DNA from: Glebionis coronaria
Taxonomy: Eukaryota > Streptophyta > Magnoliopsida > Asterales > Asteraceae
Reading direction: 5' to 3'
Assembly: GCA_025667525.1 (NCBI GenBank)
Contig: CM046877.1
Span: 297,534,364 to 297,598,363, forward strand
Length of the DNA stretch: 64,000 nt
Shown here: piece after piece, positions 24,435-34,259 of the stretch
Position numbering within the stretch: position 1 is the first letter of the stretch
Layout: each line of letters starts with the position of its first letter
Notes under the pieces: model-generated
The model's database searches: none
What the model was told of the DNA's origin: nothing
What the model saw: only the letters and a program-made list of their open reading frames with translations
Position numbers and translations under genes: made by a program

Positions 24435-25118
24435 CCTTTTGATTCGAAAATTAAGCAAAGTAATAAGCTATTTTGATAAGCTAATCACCAAAACTTGAAC
24501 GAATCTATAATCAAAAGGACTCAATAAGCACAAATAACAACTTTTTCAACTTAAAATAAGCAATCTTATAAATCAAACTATAAAAAGATGAACTTTTTAA
24601 GAAAACTTTTAAAAACCAAATAAGCTAAACATATAAATAAGCCAATAAGCACAACGATCTTAAAACTTATTCGTATGAAAACTTAAGTAAGCATAAAAAG
24701 ATTAACTTTTAAGCACGAAAACATTAAGAACAACACGGATCAAATAGATTTCGCACCAAAAGTAAACTAAAATCAAAGAAAGGTAGAAAGAGATGAAAGA
24801 TTAAAAACTTAACTTGAACTTGATTAATGAAATCCAAATACAAAAGGTTTAATCTTGAAAGATTAAAAGAAAGAAAAGATGAAAACTTAGTGAGAGAAAG
24901 TTGAGAACTTTCTCTCTCTAAAAACTAGAAAGAAAAGTGAAGAATGAAACTAACTACTAAAAACTAACCAACCCTCCTAATGTGTATTAGGAGGGTATTT
25001 ATAGGGAAAATGAGAAGGTGTGCATGTGTTGCCTCTTCTTTCTTTCTTTCTTCACGTCTTCTCGACTCGATTTAATATTTTGTCTTTTCTCGACGTCGTC
25101 TCGGGATTTGAACTTGTC

Positions 25119-25313
25119 TTAATAATTTTCTTCTTCTATTAGACTTGAGTTCTTCGACTTCATTAAACTTCCGTCTTTAGACTTTTTCTTCGATAAATCT
25201 TCAGAATAGGCCTTGGACTTCCGTTCTTTTTCCACTCTTGATCTTTTGACTTCGTCTTTTCTCGTTTTCTTCGATAAAAGCCCGTGAAAGCCCGTGTTTT
25301 TTTCCTTTTTCAT
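25119..25313 (-). other. Small Lys-rich ORF in the U3 part of the C LTR
   Basis: A 64-codon ATG-started frame, extremely rich in Lys, Glu and Ser (FHGLLSKKTRKDEVKRSRV segment). The same frame occurs in the other C LTR (38244-38050) and, without an in-frame ATG, in both D LTRs (about 42957-43214 with one stop, and 50404-50670). It lies upstream of the TATA box. Its conservation may only reflect shared LTR ancestry and purine-rich composition. No function is claimed. Confidence 0.35.
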
Positions 25314-25443
25314 CTTTTGGTCCTAAAGCACAATAAAAACACAAACCACGCATAATTCCGACTTTTACGACATAAAATACACGTTTTGGTCTTGTTATTA
25401 TTGGAAATAAGTGGTAAAAGGATAAGTGTTTTCACACTTATTA

Positions 25444-27491
25444 AATCCCCTACACTTGACCATTGCAATGCCCTCATGCAATGCATTAATTTTAAAGCAC
25501 GGTTTACATTTTTCATCATAAATAACCCACCTTGGCCTTTATTAAATACTAAACATTTAGGGAAGATAAAAAGATAAAAATAAGTAAAGAAATCAAAGAC
25601 TTACATTGGGTTTTGGCTGCCATTAACGTTTATCATCCTCAAGTTTCACGTTCCCCATACCAAGCTTAAAAACGAGATCATTGTTATTATAAATTAGCAA
25701 ACTAACACGAATTCATGTAGGCTAATTATTCACTTAGACTCCCTTATTCCTAGGTGTATCTCTTATATTTTATTTTTGTCTTGAATGATCACAAAGATGC
25801 ATTGTTTCACTTATTTCGATAGTTATTTAGGCCGAAAATAAAGTGAACGATTTAATCAATAGTTAGCTAAAGGACAAAATCTTTTAAAAATGCTTCTCGG
25901 TACCTCATAAAGTTCATATCTTGGCATAACTCGCTTCACGATTTGAGACCTTTCTCTGACCGATATTTGGCAGCGACTTCATACTTCAAATCTTGAGAGA
26001 CGTTCTTGAAATTATGGTCTTCTCTTCATAATAGGAATTTCTTCACTTGAAGTTTTGAGAGATTCTTCATATTTGGACCACGACTTCTTCATTTTTCTCC
26101 AATCTTTATTTTGGACTTTGATATACAACGATCCGCCTCCTTTTAGGACTTGGATCTATTTATCCTCATACCTTGTTAGGGCCTTTTTGGATAGACTTCT
26201 CCATGATCTTTAGGGGAGTATTTGCTTTTCGTCGTGTGTCTCGATCCTTCATATTGATTTTCGATAAATGATTCTTCACATCACTTTTGGATCTTTAGCA
26301 ACAAAATGTAGCCCTCATGCCTTGTTAGGGCCTTTTCGGACTCGCCAATCTTCGCATCCCGCTTCAATAAGTTATGCCTTGGCTATGAACCTAATCCATA
26401 CCGAGCAACTTTTAAACGATCTTGGGCTAGAAGCTAAGTAACTTTTCAAATCGTACAACCTTATTTATTGCAGATAAATTTATTAACAAGCGATGGGAGA
26501 ATAGGCTCATAATTAACTCACATAAATTCACGAAAGAATACCAAACTTATAGTTGACTCTATCATCTCTCGTCCTCCACAGTTTAAAATCTCAAGGAATG
26601 AGACTCGTGGATGCTTAGCCTATTAAATCAACGTTTTGGGTTTTCGAGTCATCTATAGGATCTTGCAAATTCTTAGACTTTTTCAAGTTTAGAAATCGCA
26701 TTTTAAAGTTCCCTTGATAAACGACTCTCTAGGATCAGTTATAGGAACTTGCGAAAAGTTCTTGTTCTTAACCCGTGAGAGTTAAGACTTTCGCGTTTTA
26801 AAGCTCCCTATATAAAAGCCTAGCAAAACTTGACCCTTAAACATGTTAAGGATACTAGCTAGAGTAAACTTAGATACGTAAACTCGGGTTGAGTCAAAAT
26901 GTTCATGACTAAGAAAAATTTTAAAACCACTTTATTGAAAATTTATTCTAGCAATGAAAAGAAAATAAACATAGCAAAGGAAAATACAACTATACAACTA
27001 GGCCAAAATAGATTAAAAATTTTGAAAAATGTCGAAAAAACAAATTTTCCGGTTAAAATGAGGGCAAATTCATGGAAAAGACCACTTACTTCAATAGAAG
27101 TCCCCCTACACTTGATATAAACATTGTCCTTAATTTTTAAGCATGTGGGAGTGAACTCCCCTACACTTATGACATTGTGCACTTTGTTTAAATCTTGCTA
27201 AGGAAAGGTCAACTAAAGTGAATTCAATGCGAACATATAAGATATGAAATATTGAATCACGACAGTTTAGGATAGAACCGGGAAGATGGGAACACGGGAT
27301 CACGGTTCGTCAAAAGTCATCAAGGGGCTCTTTGAAGCTTGAATCTCTGTAGAGAATAAGAAACAAGACAACAAACACATACGGGGATCCCCCTACACTT
27401 ATTATAAAAGTAGTAAAGGATAGATCACGGGTTGCCTCCCGAGAAGCGCTTGTTTTTTATAACCGAGTCACGAGCCTGACTCGACCCAAAA
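25444..27491 (-). other. 3' non-coding region and purine tracts of element C
   Basis: About 2 kb without ORFs. On the element strand it carries AAGTGTAGGGGA-type purine tracts at the LTR border (25444-25456) and internal copies near 27101-27112, 27161-27172 and 27385-27396. It is collinear with D 48230-50274, for example the TTCGCAAGTTCCTATAA and GTTAAGGATACTAGC segments. The hairpin AAACATTG/CAATGTTT seen in A and D is eroded here (about 27113-27145). Confidence 0.75.
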
Positions 27492-30284
27492 TTAGTTCAT
27501 GGGAAACGTGGTGAGGGATGGAATCATCTCATGCGAGATGTCCTCACCAAAGTACAGCTTCAAACGATGGCCATTCACCTTGAAATTGGGCCCATTTGGC
27601 TGAGAAAGCTCAATGGTCCCATATGGAAAGACTTTGGCGACGGTGAATGGACCAGACCAGCGGCTCTTCAACTTGCCAGAGAAGATCTTCAACCGCGAGT
27701 TAAAAAGTAAGACTTGATCACCAACGTTGAACTCTCGGTTCTTAATCCTTGCGTCATGGATGACCTTAGTCTTCTCTTTGTAGATTAGTGAGTTCTCGTA
27801 AGCTTCATTCCTCAGTTCATTTAGCTCGTTGAGTTGAATCTTGCGAAGATCACCGACTTTGTTGATGTCGAAGTTAGCCCACTTCAAGGCCCAGTACGCC
27901 TTGTGTTCCAGCTCGATACGGAGGTGGAATGCTTTCCCGTACACAAGACGATAAGGTGTGCAACCAATCGGGGTCTTATATGCGGTACGGAAAGCCCACA
28001 AAGCATCATCTAACTTATCGGCCCACGCGGCACGATGCTCTCCCACAGTACGCTCCAGAATTCGCTTCAATCCACGGTTGGAAATCTCGGCTTGACCGTT
28101 GGTTTGGGGATGATAAGCGGTGGAAAGACGATGATTAACACCATACTTAGCCATGACTCTTGCGAACTGATCGTTGCAAAAATGAGTCCCGCGGTCAATG
28201 ATGATAGCACGAGGAACGCCGAATCGAGTAAAAAGCTGCTTCAAAAAGTTCACAACCACCCTCGCATCGTTCGTAGGGAGAGCTTTGGCTTCAACCCATT
28301 TAGAAACGTAGTCAACGGCTACGAGGATGTACTTGTTCCCTTTAGATGATGGAAATGGCCCCATAAAGTCGATGCCCCATACATCAAAGATTTCACATTC
28401 TTGTATGAAATTTTGAGGCATCTCATCTTTATGTGTGATCTTGCCTTGTCTTTGGCAAGCATCACAATGTTTAACCATATCGTGAGCGTCATGATAGATG
28501 GTGGGCCAATAAAATCCAGAGTCGAATACTTTCTTCGCGGTGTAATTGGGACCAAAGTGACCACCGGTGGGTCCTTTATGGCAAGCGTCAAGGATTTGTA
28601 CCGCTGCCGGCCCATCAACACATCGACGAATAATCAGGTCCGCACATTTTTTGAAAAGGTAAGGGTCATCCCAGAAATAATGTTCAATATATTTAAAGAA
28701 CTTTTTCTTTTGTTGGGACGTGAGCCCTTCCTTGAGAATTCCACCCGCTAAGTAGTTTGCAATGTCCGCAAACCACGAGGTGTCATCGAGATTAGAATTG
28801 ATAGACATTAAGGCCTCAAGGGGAAAAGAGTCATTGATCTCTTTGTTTGGATGATCCCCTTGATAAGGATCCTCAAGTCTACTGAGATGATCCGCGGCTA
28901 GGTTTTCAGCTCCCTTTTTGTCACGAATTTCAATGTTGAATTCTTGAAGGAGCAAAACCCAGCGAAGAAGTCTTGGCTTAGAATCTTGCTTAGTCAGCAA
29001 GTACTTCAACGCGGAATGATCGGTGTACACGATGGTGGTAGAAAGGACAAGATAGGGGCGGAATTTTTCAAAAGCATACACTACAGCTAAAAGCTCTTTT
29101 TCGGTAGTGGTATAATGTAATTGAGCCCCCGTCATTGTCTTGCTAGCATAATGGATTGGTTGGAAGTGTTTATTCACTCTTTGGCCCAAAACCGCTCCAA
29201 TAGCAAAGTCTCTAGCATCACACATCAACTCAAAAGGTAGCTCCCAATTAGGGGTAACCAAGACCGGTGCCTTAGTTAGCTTATCCTTAAGAAGATTGAA
29301 GGATTCAAAACACTCTTTGGAAAAGATGAAAGGAGTATCTTTTTCCAAGAGGTGGTTCATCGGGCGAGCGATTTTAGAGAAATCTTGGATGAATCGACGA
29401 TAGAAGCCCGCATGACCGAGGAAAATTCTCACACCTTTCACGGTTGAAGGTGGAGGCAGTTTAGCAATAACATCGACTTTAGCACGGTCCACTTCAAGAC
29501 CGGCTTTGGAGATTTTGTGTCCTAGCACGATGCTCTCTTTTACCATAAAATGGCATTTTTCCCAATTTAGAACAAGGAGAGTGTCTTCACACCACTTAAG
29601 CATACGTTCTAGATTGGCAAGGCAAGCAGAGAAAGAATCACCATAAACCGAGAAATCATCCATGAAGACTTCCATAGTTTCTTCAACCATGTCATGGAAG
29701 ATAGCCATCATACACCTTTGGAAAGTCCCAGGAGCATTGCATAAGCCGAAAGGCATTCGTTTGTAGGCAAATGTTCCATAAGGACAAGTGAATGTGGTTT
29801 TCTCTTGGTATTTGGGATCGATGGGAATTTGAAAATACCCGGAGAAACCGTCCAAAAAGCAGTAATAGTCATTACCCGCTAGACGTTCAAGCATTTGGTC
29901 CATGAAAGGAAGGGGAAAATGATCCTTTCTCGTAGCATCATTGAGTTAGCGATAGTCTATACAAACTCTCCACCCTGTAACGAGACGAGTAGGAATCAAC
30001 TCGTTGTTTTCATTGGGAACAACGGTGATTCCGCCTTTCTTAGGCACACAATGGACGGGACTAACCCACGGTGAATCCGAGATAGGATAGATCATTCCCG
30101 CATCAAGAAGTTTGATAACCTCTTTTTTGATTACGTCATGGATCTTAGGATTCACCCTTCTTTGGCTTTGAATAGTGGGTTTGAAGTCGTCCTCCATGAG
30201 AAATTTGTGTGTGCAGAAGTGAGGATCAATTCCACGAATATCGGAGATCTTCCAAGCAATCGCTTTCTTGTGATTCTTCAGCAC
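27492..30284 (-). pseudogene. pol: Element C pol: RT, RNase H and integrase
   Basis: Reverse transcriptase begins near 30200 (RRVNPKIHDVIKKEV, then PWVSPVHCVPKKGG) and is interrupted by a stop at 29946-29948, in CIDYR-stop-LND where Lys is usual. The remainder, 29943-27492, is open. It contains the RT active site FMDDFSVY (about 29645-29670), then RNase H ([46 protein letters not shown]), an integrase zinc-binding HHCC segment ([10 protein letters not shown] to CDACQRQGK) and the integrase core with Asp residues in WGIDFMGPF and IDRGTHF and the Glu region after [13 protein letters not shown]. The C-terminus has the [15 protein letters not shown] block. It copies RNA to DNA and inserts it. Apart from the stop it looks intact. 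Confidence 0.93.
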
Positions 30285-30854
30285 GGCGATTAAGTCGGGA
30301 TTTTTCTTCTTCTTTCAAGTCCTTAGCGATGATGACCGGTAACGTCTTGTTGTCTTCAAGGAAAACGTACTCGAGATGAGACGGAAGATCCTTAAGCTCT
30401 AAATCCGGAGGATTTTCGATGGACGGCGTAGTCAACTTCGGATCATCGGTAGAGATATCCTTAGGAGATGGTGGAGAAGTTTGGTCCTCATTGAGAAGTT
30501 TCTCAATGGTACGAATGTCTTCATCCCAATCGGTGGGAGAAGTATCATACTTAAGATCGAGAGGACCCAAACTAGCTTCAAAATCATCCAAGTCACTTTC
30601 TCCAAAAGGAGTCAATGACGGAGCAATTGAGGCAACGGTCTCAACATTGGGTAGAGAAGAGAAAGTACTTTTGCAAGCATCATGAAAGTGTTCTTCACAA
30701 GCCTCATCAAGAACGTCAATAAAATTAACACTCTAGTTTTCTGAAGGCTGTTTAGAAAGTTTACCCGTGTTGAAAACGATTTTATCGTCACCAACTCTCA
30801 TGATTAATTCGCCAGCGGCTACATCAATGAGAGTGCGACCGGTCCTCAGGAATG
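30285..30854 (-). pseudogene. Element C protease-RT linker, downstream of E
   Basis: After the target duplication GACGT (30855-30859) the C protein resumes with the end of the protease (LIDVAAGELIMRVGDD). It then has a stop (TAG near 30737, in QPSEN-stop-SVNF), an acidic linker (LDDFEASLGPLDLKYDTSPTD), and LPSHLEYVFLEDNKTLPVI, the entry to RT. A one-base frameshift near 30290-30300 separates this from the RT frame. Element A has the equivalent at 52142-52440. Confidence 0.85.
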
Positions 30855-30859
30855 GACGT

Positions 30860-31432
30860 TGTTGATGCAAAAGTTGGGTGATCCTTGCTAGACCCGAATT
30901 AGGCTTAATTCGGGTTGGCTGGGCTCCGGCTCCTGCACCAAGTGAATCGTTTGGTTGGGATCCTGCACACTAAACAACACGCGTTAGGCTTACCGTGGGA
31001 GTGTTTCCCACGATTAGACTCTGGTGTGAGAGTAAGTAATCAGTTAGGGTTTATGTGAGTTGAGAGTATAGAACGTAATACCTTTGTGGAACCCTTGGGG
31101 GTTCCTTTTATAGGCAGTGGAACCCTAGTGGGCTACCACCTGATACTTCGGCCCCAAGGAAAGGATAACTATCAAAATTAGAATGATTGTTATCTTCTAA
31201 TTTTGGTAGTGAATATCCTCCTCCATTGGGATAAAGCTATTCCTAGACAGAATATGATTCTGTCTAACCCTATGTCGGCCACACCGGGCCGTGGGCCGTA
31301 CACATGTGTGCGGTCACTGTTCATCCAAGCCCATAAGCCTGAATGACATTATTCCACCCATCTGTGATGGGCCGAATACGGGTAGTACCCATGGGTCGGG
31401 TTCATGACCCGGCTGGGGACTATACGTCATCA
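30860..31432 (-). repeat. Element E 3' LTR
   Basis: 573 bp. On the element strand it runs TGATGACGTATAG...GCATCAACA. TATAAAA (31106-31112 reversed) directly abuts a perfect hairpin (31088-31105, arms GGAACCC/GGGTTCC). The last 10 bp on the plus strand (TACGTCATCA) recur at 34245-34254, which identifies the lost 5' LTR. Confidence 0.85.
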
Positions 31433-32017
31433 TGTCCCCCCAGTATAGTTGTTACAACCATAGGCGTAACCTCTAGACTACCAAGATGCTCCCTGGACGT
31501 ACCAAGGAAAAAATAGGGAATGATAAGTTGTCCAAGAATTTGTATTGGCCGCACGTGGAAACCTGACTTAGGAAGTTATTCCATCAGTATCTCAGCCGCA
31601 TATGGCGACCGAAACAAATTAAATATAGCATTAAATGTCAAGTCTTACATAAGAGCCGCATATCCCGACATTAATAACTGTTCACCTGACATGTTGACTA
31701 ACAAAAGTGCAAACAGTCAGAACCTTGAGCAGTGCAAACGTTTGAGTCAGAAGTGACCCGTGGGTCCCGCCTGACGTTTCACTTACCACTTGCCCCCTAA
31801 CCACACGATCAAGAATAGTGGCAGACACGTGTCACACATCCAACAGGTCATGACCCACGAGGCAACCCTATAAATAAGCCACCCCTACGGCTGTGTGAAA
31901 CACACAGTTATAACCTCCATTTCTGCCATTAAAGCTTTCCTCTTAGCTCGAACCAATCACGCACGGATCCCTTCTTCCACTGGTTAGAACACCACGCCCT
32001 TACCTTTTTATTTAGCA
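31433..32017 (+). promoter_or_regulatory. Intergenic region of E with plus-strand promoter for the antisense ORF
   Basis: The region begins with the purine tract of E (31433-31442) and is otherwise non-coding. A TATAAATA box at 31869-31876 (CAACCCTATAAATAAGCC) lies about 140 bp before the ATG at 32018, with a pyrimidine-rich leader between. This is on the strand opposite to gag, so the ORF would have its own promoter. Confidence 0.6.
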
Positions 32018-32767
32018 ATGGCTCACAGAAACAACCCTACCATTGGATCCGTGCTGAATGTAATGACCCAGGACCAACTAAACCACTTTTGTACAAACTA
32101 TTTCATCCCTACCAACCTACACCCCTCACTTCCTGGCGCCGGAGACCTCATAACTGAGGCTCCAGCGGGTAAGATTGGCCTGTACACTCGCCTTTTTGAT
32201 GCGGCCAATTACCGCATTCCATTTACCCGTTTTCTCGTATATCTTTTAGGATACTATGATGTACATATTAGTCAACTTCACTGTATAGGCGCCTGTAAGA
32301 TTAGTCAATTCGAGATCCTCTGCCGTGCTAGGAGAATCCCCCCAACCGTAGAATTATTCCGGCTCTTTTATGTTCCCAACATAGTAAATGGTTGGGTATC
32401 TTTTAAGAAACGATCCCCTAACAGTCCCCAATCGCACAATAAGCCAATGGATTCATTGAAAAACTGGTATGACCACTACTTTTTCATTGACGCAGTAGTA
32501 TGGCCGGCTGATTACACCTTTAGAAATAGGATACCCTACGACCCCAAGCCGCACACAAGTACATACAACTCCCGACATTCCCAAGAATTAGATCTGAATA
32601 GGATCGGGTTCCATAGAAGTCTCCCTGAGTCATTCCTATGTTTGCTAGGGATTAGCCGCAATTACTTTGGCCCGTCCAATAGGTATCCTGTGTTTTGGAG
32701 AAGGCAGGGTGAAGGTAGGCTAACATCCGTACGCAAAAATTTATTCAATCATTTGATAAATGGCTAA
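32018..32767 (+). CDS. Antisense extra ORF of element E, putative gypsy-type transposon domain
   Basis: A 249-codon intact frame with ATG at 32018 and TAA at 32765-32767. The N-terminal two thirds (PSLPGAGDLITEAPAGK, then IPFTRFLVYLLGYYDVHISQ, then a FEILCRARRIPPTVELFRLF segment) resemble the plant family usually called putative gypsy type transposon or Transposase_28 (PF04195 by memory). Tat-lineage elements are known to carry such additional ORFs, sometimes antisense and next to the 3' LTR. Its role in the element is unknown, and no catalytic motif is visible. The C-terminus stops exactly where gag homology begins on the other strand, so it may be truncated by the same deletion that removed pol. 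Confidence 0.75.
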   Translation: MAHRNNPTIGSVLNVMTQDQLNHFCTNYFIPTNLHPSLPGAGDLITEAPAGKIGLYTRLFDAANYRIPFTRFLVYLLGYYDVHISQLHCIGACKISQFEILCRARRIPPTVELFRLFYVPNIVNGWVSFKKRSPNSPQSHNKPMDSLKNWYDHYFFIDAVVWPADYTFRNRIPYDPKPHTSTYNSRHSQELDLNRIGFHRSLPESFLCLLGISRNYFGPSNRYPVFWRRQGEGRLTSVRKNLFNHLING

Positions 32768-34069
32768 CATATTTTGTTTTTGTGCGCGTGCACTCATCAT
32801 TGAAGCGTTCAGTGAAGGCTTCTGTGGACTCCCCCGGCCGTTGTTTGACAGTTGCCAATGAGACCGGATCCCTATTATACTTCTTCCTCTGAGTATAATT
32901 GTTCTCAAACGCAGTACGTAGATCCGTGAAACTATCAATGCTCCGTGGAGGGAGTGCCTCAAACCAGTCACGGGCATTTCCGATCAAAGTTGAATTGAAC
33001 ATTTGGCACCATATAGGCATGGGCCATCGCTCAATTTTAGCCTGCGTATCGAATATTTTAAGGTGATCAACCGGATCACTAGTCCCATCATAGGTCTTGA
33101 CACACGCCGGCATGCGACGTTTGGTGTCCTCAGAATAGTTCCGTATGCGGAGGGTGAACGGGTCTTCCCTGGATCTGCCCATGGCCGGGTGAGCCTAGGG
33201 TCATCCCATGGTTCACACCATGGACGCGAAAGATCCTCCGCGTCTGTATCACGATAATAAGGGCCACGATAATACCCATCATTGTTTGGTGGTGGTGGAG
33301 GGGTGCGCCTAGGTCGGCGACGCTTAGGCGGATGGTCATCTGAGTCTTCTCCTGACGGGTCTGGAGACGGTGGTGGTGCCACATCCTTTGGGTAGGGGCC
33401 ACTTTTTTGGGATGAACCGGAAGCCTTCTTCCCAGTGTTCATCCTGTCCCACACGCTCGTGCGGCGAGCGGTTCTGGCCAACTCTCGATCTGGCCGCTCG
33501 GGTGAACCATCAGACTTATCTTCTCCTTCTCGAGACTGCATTAGTTCCTGTATGAGGTGATCTCCTATGCACTCAAACACATTCCTGGGTTGAGGGGTTT
33601 CCTCAAATAGGCTCTGCTCTTGAGGCCGAGCTCTCCTTTTCCTCTGATTTTGGGAAGAAGTGATTGGTCCGGTGTTACCAAAGTTGAGTCTGGATTGGAG
33701 GTTCCTCCCCAGATTCAACCTTGACGCAATCCCCGGGACGATCCTATCGAAGTTCTGCGTGAGAACTAGAGTAAGATCCTCCTCGCTGAGTGGTAGGACC
33801 TCTACCTCTTCCTCTACCGATGGTCTGTGCGACTCCTTGTTAGGAGGGTTGGGCGCACTCCCTGGGTCGGGGTTGTCCAGGGTTGAAGTAGGTGGGGGTG
33901 TCATGGAGATCGTGCTCGTCACCCCCAGGGGCTGAAAGCCGCCACGGTTACCAGGTCCGCCTGCGAGGCGGCTGGGTGATTGATAGGGGATGAGTATCCC
34001 TTCCCCTTGGGACTTCCGATTTCCAGGATTCGTATTCTTGGGATTGGCTTGCTGGTGTCCCTTCGTCAT
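32745..34069 (-). pseudogene. gag: Element E gag (Tat type), frameshifted and truncated
   Basis: ATG at 34069-34067 begins MTKGHQQANP. A Pro/Ser/Glu-rich and Arg-rich disordered N-terminus follows (to about 33250, with KRRRPRRTPPPPPNNDGYY). Near 33180-33130 the frame shifts by one, and the conserved core continues in the frame of 33182-32745: MPACVKTYDGTSDPVDHLKIF, then MFNSTLIGNARDWFEALPP, then REDL-like and VKQRPGESTEAF blocks. The core is cut after FTERFNDEC (about 32790), where DNA of the antisense ORF begins. Nucleocapsid knuckles and everything after are absent. Confidence 0.85.
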
Positions 34070-34244
34070 TGAAAATTCAGAATGAGGTTTTTGTTCTAGC
34101 TTAGTGTAATGGGTCCATCTCGTAGTCAACGACAACAAAATATGATTAGGTTTTTGTTCTAGCTTAGTGAAAATTCAGAATGAGGTTTTTGTTCTAGCTT
34201 AGGTTTTTGTTCTAGCTTAGTGTAATGGGTTCATGACAACAAAA
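34070..34244. repeat. Scrambled filler DNA replacing the 5' LTR of E
   Basis: The 21-bp phrase starting GGTTTTTGTTCTAGCTTAG occurs at about 34086, 34149, 34185 and 34202 in overlapping, partial forms, and GAAAATTCAGAATGAG occurs at 34071 and 34169. A 31-bp stretch (34112-34141, GGTCCATCTCG to GACAACAAAA) is a copy of element C protease sequence at 34282-34311, outside E. GGGTTCATGACAACAAAAT at 34228-34246 is a shorter hybrid of the same. This is the signature of repeated template switching during break repair. Confidence 0.8.
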
Positions 34245-34259
34245 TACGTCATCAGACGT

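Larger units (their letters stand above)
23713..25443 (-). repeat. Element C LTR (3' LTR in element orientation)
   Basis: 1731 bp. The minus-strand TATAAATA box (24996-25003) abuts a perfect 10-bp-arm hairpin (24972-24995, CCCTCCTAAT/ATTAGGAGGG). The transcribed part holds an ATTCCGAT array (24019-24434). A Lys-rich ORF (25313-25119) lies upstream of the TATA box. It contains about 40 bp near 24295-24335 that are missing from the other LTR. Confidence 0.9.
30860..34254 (-). mobile_element. Element E: pol-less Tat-like Ty3/gypsy element with antisense extra ORF
   Basis: It is inserted in the protease gene of C, with GACGT at 30855-30859 and 34255-34259. The 3' LTR is 30860-31432 (TG...CA). 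On the element strand a GGGGGGACA purine tract (31433-31442) precedes it. At the other end only the first 10 bases of the 5' LTR (reverse of about 34245-34254) remain, followed by scrambled filler (34070-34244). The content is a gag pseudogene (34069-32745) running tail-to-tail into a plus-strand ORF (32018-32767). The whole protease-RT-integrase region is missing. The gag type and the antisense extra ORF place it near the Tat lineage. Confidence 0.85.

Noticed and set aside
27929..28751. Plus-strand ORFs of about 70-116 codons within the C integrase region
   Set aside because: They are antisense shadows of the long minus-strand integrase frame. No homology of their own is visible.
32741..33935. 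Additional overlapping ORFs on both strands within the E gag
   Set aside because: They are shadows caused by the GC-rich, Pro/Arg-rich gag sequence. Only the frames with gag core blocks were kept.
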